Under the pieces are notes generated by a model. The model was not told where the DNA came from. It saw only the letters and a list, made by a program, of their open reading frames with translations, and searched no databases. From assembly GCA_007026445.1 (NCBI GenBank), contig VDMD01000068.1:62001-126000 (forward strand): 64,000 bases of DNA, written 5' to 3'. Position 1 is the stretch's first letter; the number at the start of each line of letters is the position of its first letter. The translations under genes were made by a program, and so were the position numbers. Of the stretch, positions 12,061 to 22,174 are shown one piece after another. The stretch comes from Schizophyllum amplum (lineage: Eukaryota > Basidiomycota > Agaricomycetes > Agaricales > Schizophyllaceae).

Positions 12061-12560
12061 ACAAAAGACGACCACGATTCGCACGGCAGCCAACCAGGAA
12101 AAAGATAACTCACGCTTCTGTACCAGCGTCTGCAGCTCGCGCATCGAGTCTGTCAATGCATCACGCCGGTCGCGCAGCGCGTGCCTCTTTGCGCCCGTCC
12201 TCATCTGCGTGCTCTAGGGCAAAGCGGCGTCTTGAACTTGCTGCTTGGCTCAGCCTTCAACTCGTTGTTCTACTCCGCCTTCGACCTGTCGCTCTGCTCC
12301 TGCGCAGATTCAAGTTCCTGTTGAGCGGCTTTACGATACTGCCAGGCGACGTCACGTTCCTCCCTCAACTGTACGCTCTGCTCCTAGGCGGCGTCGCGCA
12401 CCTCGCCCAGGCGAGCTCCTGGCGGCGTCGACGTGAGCTTCCTGAGTAGCCGCTGTCTCGCGAATTGCTTTGCGATGCTGACATATTGCATACTCTGACG
12501 CTATGATTCTGAACCAAAATTTCCATATATCCGAACGAGTAGCACGAGTGCGTATACTTA
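12060..12560 (-). pseudogene. decayed coiled-coil gene fragment
   Basis: The minus strand contains stretches with clear helix composition. One is EQSVQLREERDVAWQYRKAA, continuing to a run of Gln, Glu and Ser before a TAG. Another is ALTDSMRELQTLVQK, followed by a good donor (GTGAGT). These pieces are in different frames, so several indels or unrecognised introns separate them. It leads into the repeat array at 11520-12060 on the same strand, which suggests one former gene for a long coiled-coil protein. A real multi-exon gene cannot be excluded. Confidence 0.4.
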
Positions 12561-13114
12561 CTTGCAAGCCTTACAAAACGTGTACAACATGAGATAAAAT
12601 GTATACAGTACCTGAATCACCAGATCTCGCCCCTCCTCGCGCCCTGCGCAGTCGTCGCCCACCTCATCCGGCTCCAGGCTCACAAGTTGAACCGATGGAT
12701 GCTGGCAATCCAATGAGTCGGAGCCTGTATGCTGGTTCGAGGGAACCGCGTTGCATGCGGCATTCACGGGTTATGTCGCCTGCGTGCGCTTCACCACTGA
12801 GTGTCTCGCCCCGTCGGGGTCTGCAGTCCCCCTGACCGCCCAGGTTCCCTGTGCGCCCTCGACGTCTCGTAATGAGCCCTCGACGCCTCTTCTGGCGCCC
12901 CCCAGTCGCTTACGCGCACGCGCCGGCGTCTCCGCGGGTCCTGCCGAGCCTGCCATAACCGCACACCCATCGTCCCCGGCCGTCGCGGCGAGTCCACGTC
13001 CACAGATACACAAGGCGCGGACACGCCGTTGTTCGCACTGCGCCCGCGGTGGTACCCAGCGGCAGCTACGAACAACCGAGACGAGGGAGTCGGAGGGCGA
13101 CAATCGCGATGAGG

Positions 13115-13265
13115 GCGTTACTGACGATCGCCACAAGGGCGTTACTGACGATCGCCACAAGGGCGTCACCGACGGTCACCACAAGGGCGTCACCGACGAT
13201 CACGAAAACGACGGCGAGAGAATCCCCGACGCCAGAGATATCCCCGACGCCAAGAGACTTCCCTG
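13115..13265 (+). repeat. 24-bp tandem repeat, about four to five copies
   Basis: The unit approximates GGGCGTCACCGACGATCGCC ACAA and reads as D-D-R-H-K-G-V-T in the plus frame. Copies run from about 13115 to 13200 and grade into a shorter unit containing ATCCCCGACGCC. It sits inside a long open plus frame (12751-13536) that has no other sign of being a gene. Confidence 0.6.
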
Positions 13266-13429
13266 CAACGACGGCGATGAGCGAGAAGGCGATTATGAGG
13301 ATAGCCGACCGGGCCTAGGACAGCCGACCGGGCCTCGGGGAGCCAGATGCTGCCTGAGGACCAACAACGAATGGAAGGTGCTACGCCTTGGCCGATATAC
13401 GTCGTCGGCGTTGGATGAGCAGGGGCAGC

Positions 13430-14520
13430 TCGCGGGCGTCGCGGTGAGTTCCTTGCGGCCGGTGTCGGTGAGCACGTCCTTGCGGGTGGAGGTGGAGCTG
13501 AGCTCCTCGCGGGCGTCTACGGGCGACGGTCGCTGAGGTGAGCTCCTCGTGGAGGGCGTCGCGGTGAGCTCCTCTACGGGGGTGGAGGGGAGCTCCTCTA
13601 CGGGGGTGGAGGGAAGCTCCTCTACGGGGGTGGAGGGGAGCTCCCCTCGCGGGCGTCGGCCGGTGAGGTCCTTGCGGGCGGAGGTCTGTGAGCTCCTCTA
13701 CATGGGTGGAGGGAAGCTCCTCTACGGGGGTGGAGGGAAGCTCCCCTCGCGGGCGTCGGCCGGTGAGGTCCTTGCGGGCGGAGGTCTGTGAGGTCCTTGC
13801 GGGCGGAGGTCTGTGAGCTCCTTGCGGGTGAAGGTCTGTGAGCTCCTTGCGGGCGTCGAGGCGAGTTTTCCGCTGGCGTCGCGGTGAGCTCCTCGTGGGC
13901 GTCGGTGTAGGTGAGCTCTTGGCGTGCTGAGGTGAGTTCCTCGCACGGGGGCGACGAGGTGCCTCGCCGGCATCGGTCGGTGAGCAACTCCTCGCAGGCA
14001 TCATTCGGTGAGCAACTCCTCGCAGGCGTCACGGAGAGCTCCTCGTCGCGGGCGTCAGTGGGGTCCTGCGGGCGATGGTCGCTGAACTCCTCGTCGCCGG
14101 CGTCGGTGGAGGTGAGCTCCTCGCGGGTGAAGGTGAGCTCCTCGCGGGTGAAGGTGAGCTCCTCGTGGACGGGTGAAGGTGACTTCCTCGCGGGTGGAGG
14201 GGGGGTTCCTCGCGGACTCCGCGGTGAGGCGAGCGTCTGGCGTCGGCGAGGTGAGCTCCTACTCGCGGGCGTCGGTCTGTGAGGTTCTCGTGGGTGGAGG
14301 GGAGCTCCTTAGGGATGGAAAGGAGTTCCTCATGGGTGGAGGTGAGGTCCTTGCGGGCGGAGCTTGAGCTCCTTGCGGGGCGTCGGTGGGCGAGCGTCCG
14401 GTGGATGTCGAGTGGCGCGGGCGCCGATCTGAGGTCCATCGGGGTGTTATAGTGAGCTCCTCCTCTTGATGGCGTCGCGATGAGCTCCTGCGAGCGTCGA
14501 AGTGAGCTCCTCGCGGGGTG
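13430..14520 (-). repeat. 21-bp heptad-coding minisatellite, minus-strand orientation
   Basis: The plus strand shows units such as GTGAGCTCCTCGCGGGTGAA. Read on the minus strand, the clearest copies (about 14110-14170) are 21 bp and give E-E-L-T-F-T-R repeated, a seven-residue period. Elsewhere the unit is degenerate, with spacings that shift the frame. A small frame from ATG 14644 runs into the array and ends at 14447. The array is the reverse complement of that at 15200-18400. Confidence 0.7.
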
Positions 14521-14644
14521 GTTCTGCTGATCGTGCGCCTTGAAATACTCGAGGACGGAGATAGGAATATGGCCGGAAAGCTGGCCAAAATTGGGGTTCT
14601 GTCGAGTTCTGCATGCTGGAGGTGAAATGAGTCAAAGAACTCAT
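14447..14644 (-). CDS. small open frame entering the heptad array
   Basis: This frame starts at an ATG just after an intron-like stretch (GTGCGCG...CACCTCCAG) and codes 65 residues. It begins MQNSTEPQFWPAF and enters the repeat as PPREELTSTLAGAHRD. A related start (MQNRQQTRPRL) occurs on the minus strand near 32.05 kb, where the flanks also match. It is probably the first coding exon of a gene whose repeat-coding part has decayed or is unresolved here. Function unknown. Confidence 0.3.
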   Translation of the reverse strand: MSSLTHFTSSMQNSTEPQFWPAFRPYSYLRPRVFQGARSAEPPREELTSTLAGAHRDAIKRRSSL

Positions 14645-14960
14645 TCAGGGTATAGTACGCGCACCTAACAGATCCCTCGTACAGCAACTGACGTTGTTGC
14701 CTATGATTCAAAGCGCAGAAGGCAGTGCGTCGGCGTCGACTGCTTGAGGAAGGAAGACATGAGAGTCAAGAGCGAGATGGAAGAGCAACACGGCGATTCG
14801 GCCCGGACCCTCACGTGTGCGTAAATTGAACTCGTTTTCAAGTTCCTCTTCGTTGTCTCTTTCACTCATCGCTTATCGACACCTTCCGACCACGCTTCTG
14901 GTACATGACCGCCATAACTATGAGCTCTGATGATATCTGAAGTTGGTCCTCCATAATCTA
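14530..14960. repeat. spacer between inverted arrays, duplicated at 32.0-32.5 kb
   Basis: Segments such as AGATCCCTCGT, ATGATTCAAAGCGCAG and GAAGACATGAGAGTC recur in the same order and orientation at about 32090-32300 with moderate divergence. Both copies lie at the upstream (minus-sense) end of a GC-rich array. The match shows that an array plus its promoter-side flank was duplicated. Confidence 0.6.
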
Positions 14961-15199
14961 TCCCCCCCCCTATCCGGCGCCGCCGAGAACATCCCTCGAC
15001 AGACGCTGGGCATTCGTATGAAATGTACAAAGGCAAGCCTGGCAACCTCCTCCAGTGTCTACTCTGCCGACGCCTCCGTTCGTCACACACAACCAACTTT
15101 GACTCATGCCTCATGAATTAGAGTCCCCCGCGCACCACGACGGCGATACCTGCCGGGTCCTCGCATCAATACCCATTCGAGCGAGGGCTTCACCGCAAC

Positions 15200-18100
15200 C
15201 TGTCAGGCGCTCATCTACGTTCACGAAGACCTCCCCGACGCTCACGAAGAGCTCCCCGACGTCCAGGAAGAAGTCATCTCCCACAAGGGCTGGAGCTCAG
15301 CGACGTCCCCCGACGAGGTGCGAACCTCCACCTGTCAGGAGCTCACGCCCACCTGTCAGGCGCTCACGCCCACCTGTCAGGAGCTTGCGCCCACCCGTCA
15401 GGAGCTCACGCCCACCCTTCAGGAACTCACGCCCACCCGTCCGTAACTCGCCTCGACGCCCGCCAGAAGCTCACCTCGCCGACGCCCACGAGGGAGCGAA
15501 CCCCGACACCAGCGGCAGGAGATCATCTCGACGCCCGTGGCAGGAGAGCTCAGCGACTCCTCTACAAGCTCGGCGACGCCCGCGAGGGAGAGCGAGCTCG
15601 ACGCCCTCGAAGAGCTCACCGAAGCCCGTTGCGAGAAGCTCACCGACCGACGATCCGGGAGGGAGCTCAAGCTCCGCCCGCGAGGAGGAGCTCACTGATG
15701 CCCTTCGCGAGCGAACCTCCACCCGTCAGAAACTCAAGCTCCGCCCGCGAGGAGGAGTTCAAGCTGCGTGCTCGCGAGGGAGAGCGAGCTCACCTCGCCG
15801 ACGCCCGCGAAGAGGAGCCCACCGACCGATCGACCCTGCGAGGGAGAGCGAGCTCACCGACGCCTACGAGGGAGAGCTCACCGGCCGACACCCATGCGAG
15901 CAGGTCACCGTGACGCCCGCGCGAGGACCTCACCTCCACCCGCGGGGAGCTCACTGCGACGCCCGCCAGGGAAAGCGAACCTCGCCGACGCCTGCGAAGA
16001 GGACACCGACGCCCGCGAGGGAGCTCAAGCTCCGCCCGTGAGGGAGAGCGAGAAAGCTCCGCCCATGCGAGCGAGGACACCGACGCCCGCGAGGGAGCGA
16101 AGCTCGCCTCGACGCCCCTCTGCGAGCGAACCTCGCCAATGCCCTCGAGGGAGAGCGAGGCTCGCCGACGCCCTGACGAGCGAGGACACCGACGCCTATG
16201 CGAGCTCGCGGCGATGCCCCCCGCCCGCCAGGAGTTCACCTCCATCAGGCAGGAGCTCACCTCGACCCGCGAGGAGCTCACGTCCGCCCGCCAGAAGCTC
16301 ACCGGTCGACGCCTGCGACGGAGAGCGCGGACACCGACGCCCTCGCGATGACAGTGACCTCTCCGACGCCTGCGAAGAGGAGCTCACCGGCCGACGCCTG
16401 CTAGCAGGTCACCGACACCCATGCGAGCGAGCGCCGAGGACACCGACGCCCGCGAGGGAGCTCACTGCGACGCCTGTGAAGAGGACACCGATGCCCTTCG
16501 CGAGCTCGGCAACGCCCTCGCGAAAGAGAGCGAGCTCGACTCCATTTGCGAGCGTGGCTCGACGTCTTCGCGAGGGAGAAGCTCACCGGCCGACGCCACG
16601 AGCGAACCTCGCCAATGCCCTCGAGGGAGAGCTCACCGGCCGACGCCGCCCGCGAGCGAGCTCACGTCGACGCCCTCTGCGAGGAGGGGGAGCTCACCGA
16701 CGATCCGCGAAGCAGAGCGAGCTAGGCGACGCCACGCGAGCGAGGGAGCTAGCTCGGTGACACCTGCGAGCGAGGACACCGACGCCCATGGGAGGGAGCG
16801 AATCTCGCCGACGCTCTCGCGAGCGAGCGAACCTCGCCAATGCCCTCGAGGGAGAGCGAGGACACCGACGCCCGCGAGGGAGAGCGAGCTCGATGCCCTC
16901 GCGAGCGAATCTCGGCGACGCCCGCGAGGGAGAGCGAGGACACCAACACCCGCCCGCCAGGGCTCACCGATGCCCTTCGCGAGCTCGGCGACGCCCTCGC
17001 GAGGAGGAGCTCACCGGCCGACGCCTGCGAGGAGCTCACGTCCGCCCGCCAGAAGCTCACCGGCCGACGACGCCCAAGAGGGAGCGAGGCTCGACGCCCT
17101 CGCGAAAGAGAGCGAGCTCGACTCCATTTGCGAGCGAGGCTCGACGTCTTCGCGAGGGAGAGCGAACCTCGCCAACGCCCCCGAGGGAGCGCGGACACCG
17201 ACGCCCGCCAGGGAGCTCACCGGCCGACGCCCGAGAGGGAGCGTGGACACCAACGCCCGCGAGGGAGAGCGAGCTAGGCGACGTCCGCGAGGGACCGAGC
17301 TAGATGACGCTCACGAGGGAGAGCGAGCTCACCGACGCCCGCGCGTCCGAGCTCACGAAGAGCGAGCTCGACGCCTGCGAAAAGGAGCCCACCGACCGAC
17401 GCCCGCCAGGGAAAGCGAACCTCGCCAACGCCCCCGAGGGAGCTCACCGACCGACGCCCCCCTGCGAGCGAGGACACCGACGCCTATGCGAGCAGGTCGA
17501 GCGAGGACACCAACACCCGCGAGGGAGCGAAGCTCGACGCCCATGCGAGCGAACCTCGCCAACGCCCCCGAGGGAGAGCGAGGCTCGACGCCCTCGCGAG
17601 GAGGAGCTCCTAACGACGCCCACTAGGGAGAGCTCGCCGACGCCCACTAGGGATCACCGGCCGACGCCCTCGCGAGGGAGAGAACCTCGACCCGCGAGGA
17701 GCTCACGTCCGCCCGCCAGAAGCTCACCGGCCGACGACGCCCATGCGAGGGACCGAGCTATGCGACGGTCGCGAGGGGGAGCGAGGCTCGACGCCCGCCA
17801 GGGAGAGCTCACCGCCGCCCGCGCGAGCGAGGGAGCTCCTAACGACGCCCGTGGCAGGAGCGAGCTCGACGCCCACGAGGGGGAGCGAGCTATGCGACGG
17901 TCGCGAGGGAGCGAATTCGCCGACGCCTGCGAGGGAACAGGTCCGACGGTTGCAAGGGAGCGTGGACACCAACACCACGCCAGGAGGAGCTCACCGACGC
18001 CCGCGAAGAGGAGCTCAAGCTCCGCCCGCAAGAGGAGTTCAAGCTGCGTGCTCGCGAGGGACAGCTCGGCGACGCCCACAAGGAGGAGCCCATCGGCCGA

Positions 18101-18400
18101 CGCCCGCGGCAGGAGAGCTCAGCGACTCCTCTGCGAGCGAGCTCACCGGCCGACGATCCGCGAGGGAGCTCACCTCCACGTCCGCGGCAGGAGGAGCTCA
18201 CCGGCCGACGCCACGCGAGGGAGCTAGCTCGGTGACACCTGCGAGCGAGGCTCGACGCCCTCGCGAAAGAGAGTGAGCTCGATGCCCTCTCGCGGGAGAG
18301 CGAACCTCGCCGACGCCTGCGAGGGAGAGCGAACCTCACCGACGCCTGCGAGCGAGGAGGAGTTCACAGACCTACGCCCGCGAGGAGCTCACCCCTGCCT
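15200..18400 (+). repeat. 21-bp heptad-coding minisatellite, plus-strand orientation
   Basis: About 3.2 kb of degenerate copies of GAGCTCACCGACGCCCGCGA plus G. In the best-preserved stretches the plus strand reads E-L-T-D-A-R-E and REELTSARQKLTGRR; the latter recurs near 16270, 17030 and 17700. At 15340-15430 five cleaner units read Q-E-L-T-P-T with period seven. Insertions of GAGAGC and similar pieces shift the frame repeatedly, so no single frame covers the array. It could be a decayed gene for a long coiled-coil protein, or an expanding satellite that began as one. Confidence 0.7.
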
Positions 18401-18580
18401 CGAAGGACGTCCTCATCCCTGCCGCGAAGGACGCCCTCATACCCGCCGTGCGAGACGTAATCCCCGCCGTGCGAGACGTAATCCCCGCCGTGCGAGACGT
18501 TGAAGCCCTCGCCGTTACCGCGAAGGACGCTCTCATCCCCGCCGCGAAGGATGCCCTCATCCCCGCCGCAAGGGCTCTAT
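18400..18580 (+). repeat. 24-bp repeat coding A-K-D-A-L-I-P-A
   Basis: This is the clean end of the long array. About six units alternate GCGAAGGACGCCCTCATCCC and GTGCGAGACGTAATCCCCGC. The plus frame continues open from about 18280 to about 18775, giving DVLIPAAKDALIPAVRDV and then a non-repeat tail (LYMRDVALVGEVGKLKGAV). This tail looks more like real protein than the surroundings and could be the C-terminal part of a coiled-coil gene. Confidence 0.5.
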
Positions 18581-19015
18581 ATATGCGGGATGTGGCGCTT
18601 GTGGGGGAGGTTGGGAAATTGAAGGGGGCGGTGATTGGCACGCTCACGAAGGGACGACACGCTCATGAAGGGGCGAGGTCGGGAGCACGCGGGGTGAGAG
18701 TGCAGAGGCCATGCTCGAGGACAAGCTCGGGGAATGAGCTCGACGAACGAGCTCGGGTGACGCGCCCGGGGACGAGCTAGGGGACGAGCTAGGGGTGAGC
18801 TAGAGATGGCACGCAGAGCGGAGGGAGCGTCGGCTTATGGCGCGGCCTCAGGCTTGATATCAGGGGCAATGTGTGACTGATCAGTGATCAGTATGGGTCT
18901 AGTTGTGCACACGGAGTATGTTTGTAGTCAACGTCTGATGCGTCGTGTTACAGCAGTATACTCAGTCGCGCTCGTCGGACTGGAGCCCGCCACCGATGCA
19001 CGTGCCGAGGGAACG

Positions 19016-19030
19016 GTGACGTATGGTCAC
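19016..19030 (+). promoter_or_regulatory. MYND-family promoter module, copy 3
   Basis: GTGACGTATGGTCAC is a perfect GTGAC-N5-GTCAC inverted repeat. CACGTGCC lies 16 bp upstream, and GAGGGAAC lies between. The site is 169 bp before ATG 19199. It is followed by TTTGTTCCAAAC, as in copy 2. Confidence 0.65.
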
Positions 19031-20476
19031 TTCTGGCCTTTGTTCCAAACACGCGGCATCGGGATTCATCTGCACCGTTCGCGTTGTACCGCGCGAACGA
19101 CTACTATCCCTGCCGCATCACTCGGCAAGTCCTGCGTGGGTGTATATACACATGCCATTGACATTGACTGAGGCTGAATTTCTTTGTAATAGGTCGACAT
19201 GAGCAGCACGCCGTCGAACCGCACCCGGGCCGCGCGTCAATCATCGCCTCACCGAAATCACGATGTATACGTCAGACGCGTTCACAACCTGGTGTTGCAG
19301 CTAAATGGTGACCGCGACTGGTCCGCCGGCCCCGCGTCCAACCCTCGCAATGCTCTATCGAAGATACGGGCTCTCCTGACCGACAAGGTTGACCCCGTGT
19401 TCTCCTCGCTATCTGACGATCTTCCGGACTCTGGATATCTGCTCGAGGATGATGAACTCGTCGGTGTCGTTTTGGAAGACCTAGATTGCTTCAGCATGAC
19501 CTGCGAAGCCGTGGGCAGAACCGCGTCGAACCTCGGACTCTATAGCGACCTCGACGACAGACTGTACGCTATGTGGCCCCATGCATTGAAGTGGCTCGCT
19601 TTCTTCCACCCAGGCAATGGAAGGATTCGTTGCCCGACGGCTGCCTCGCACCGGCACTTTGTCCTTGGCAGCCTCGCCCTCATCTACCTGCTGATCTTCC
19701 AGACCAACCGTGGTCACGTAAAACGTCTCCTAGTCGAACGCCCAGATATGCTGCACCCCATCTTCGACCTCTGGCTGAAGTTCCCGCAGTACGTTCCGCC
19801 TGTCGCGGGGCAGTCAAAATTCGACCCGATTGACACAATCCACAACATCCTCAAGGCTGTAGCGTGCATCTACAACCTCGTAGCCGGTTGGGACAACTCT
19901 CACAACCAGCGAGGCGCAAGATCCATCACCATCAACGGCGACGACGCCCGCGACATCTTCATCCGCGAGCTCCGGCGACACGTTCGTGGCAAGGGGGGCC
20001 TGCACGTGCACTTCGCCAAGCGGAACCAATATCTCCTGGAGCTGCCGATGCCGCCACACCTGGCCGAGGGAACGTGGCATACCCATCTCGAGCAGCAGAT
20101 TCACATCCTGAATCTCCCCGCATTCCAGCTCGACGTCGCTCCTCGCTCGTTCCTCAGATCAGTAGTATCCTCCGGAAATCATTGTATCCAGCGTGGGTGG
20201 CACGAGTGCGCGCTGCGTGCAGTCGCTGTCGTTATTGTCGTTTGCGAGGCCAGCAGCAGCAACCGAACGCTTCGTCGATGCATTGAAGCGGGCGCGTACG
20301 ACCTGCTTCTGGCCGCCGCAAAAATCTCCGAAGGCGATCGCGCCGTGCAGAGTCTATCTTACAAGTTGTCCATCGGGCTCGCTCAGCAGTCGCTTTTGCG
20401 CGCGTTTCACCGCATGCACGGGGACCGGTTCGTCTATCCTGAAAAGCTATCTAGAGACCCCAAGCAGGCGTCATAC

Positions 20477-21473
20477 TAATGAGGATCGAGCGCCTCTGGG
20501 AGGTCCGTGCACGCGCCTGGCTCACACCAAACACAAACACACAAACACAACACAATTAAATGGGGTTTTGACCTCGCCGGGGGCGGCGCGAGTCCGATTT
20601 GTATTGCTTGGGGGCAACTAAATATACCTTGTACTTTGTACTTGCTCTTCGACTGAACAAACACTCAGACACAAAGTCCGGTAGGTTATTCTGTTCTGTC
20701 TCGCTCCTTTCTCTTTTGCCTTTCACTCGATCGGCGACTTCCGGTGTGGAAGGACAACCAAGTAACGGTTTATTTGGTTTACACCGGAAATTCCGGGTGT
20801 TTCCACAGGAGATGGCTCCGGTCAGGTGGGTACCCGGGTGCTCAGAGGTCTCCCAGAACCAGGGAGACCTCCCTCCTTATATACTGCTTGCTTCTTGTAT
20901 TTTAAATACCTCGACTCGAGTCACTTTGAGAACAATGCCGCCCTCGATTCCGCTTATCGCTTTATGGCCAGCCCGGATCATCATCGGGATGATGTCAAGC
21001 CAATCAATCTCGTGCCGTCCTCCGAGAGCGATCCAGATCGCCGGACGCGATCAGGTGATATGCGCGCCACAGCGTGTATCTGGCTGTACCTCTCTCTCTT
21101 TAATTCTTCTGCCTGCGCGCGGCGTGTATGGCTTTATTGGATAATCTGCCTCACTGTTCCAGACAAGTCTAAACATCTTCCGAGAGTATAACGATTTGCG
21201 AGTGGGTTTACTAATCCTTGACGTGGTTCTTACACCACTCTCGGAGAAGCTCTGACTCCGAGGACTCGCATGATGTGTCCAGTGCTCGGTCGGAGTGGCT
21301 ACCGCCTCACAAAGGCCTCAATACTATCCAAGGTACTCGCTCACCGAGCTCTCGATAGCTGCAGCACTCGCTATCCAGCAATATACAGATCCGAATATTT
21401 GTAGCATTTATTTGTTCTTAGCCAAATTGCGTAAAAACGCGAATTTAACGCTGAACGCGCAGCAGGCGTATTA
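20477..21473 (-). repeat. long terminal repeat (element 3' LTR)
   Basis: 997 bp, the left copy in window orientation. Its boundaries are exact, because the bases just outside differ between the two copies on each side. It contains the A-rich stretch ACACAAACACAACACAATTA and several short TATA-like stretches. Shared translated frames are identical to those of the right copy. Confidence 0.92.
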
Positions 21474-22174
21474 TCTCCCCCACACCAAAATCCTGACCGT
21501 CCTCGGTCAGCCGTCCCTGAGGAACGCGTCGCGAGCGCCAAATGATGCGAAGTTCAACTTTGTTCGGCAACTGCCACGATCGGAAGTCGGACCGCAACTC
21601 GGCTCCGAAGTCCTTTGTTCTTTGTTGCATTGTTCTCTCTCGCCGTCTCGGTTATTCTTCCTTGCGCGCGGGGTCTCCCCCACGCCAAAGCTGCTTGCTC
21701 TCTTACTCAGGCCTTGTGTTGACGCCGTTAAGACTGCCGGCTGATGCCAGTTGAGTGCTCGAAGCCCTCGTTCGTCAAAGTAGGCGCCTGATTGATTTTC
21801 CGCGCGCGCCTTCGCCCTTATCCTACTCCTGATCCCACAAACACCAAGTATGTATTGCAACCATCAAGGCAGACCTGGCTAGCAGCGCGCGGACGCTACG
21901 GAGTGCCCCCAAGCACACCTTTCTTGTCGACGAAGCTGACCTACTGTTAGGTAGCCGACTTCGTCGTGGATTGTCTTTGCGCACCCGCGCCTCGCTCCTC
22001 GCGTGAAATCACGCCGTGGACTTTTGTAGAGCTTACTTTGGTGAGTGGCTGCTCTCTCCTTCCCGCTCCATGCTCATTTTACGTACCTTTTGCCTTGCTA
22101 GAGGTACTGTGATGTTGACCGTCAAGGCTCGCTCATGTCAACGGTCGCAACGCGTCTGCCTCGCTCTTACGAGT

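Noticed and set aside
11582..12064. Long minus-strand frames rich in Arg and Ser across the array
   Set aside because: Long open frames are expected from GC-rich repeats with few stops; composition and frame changes do not support a single gene.
20599..21191. 181- and 121-residue frames inside both LTRs
   Set aside because: They occur identically in both LTR copies, have no recognisable domain, and lie in sequence expected to be regulatory.
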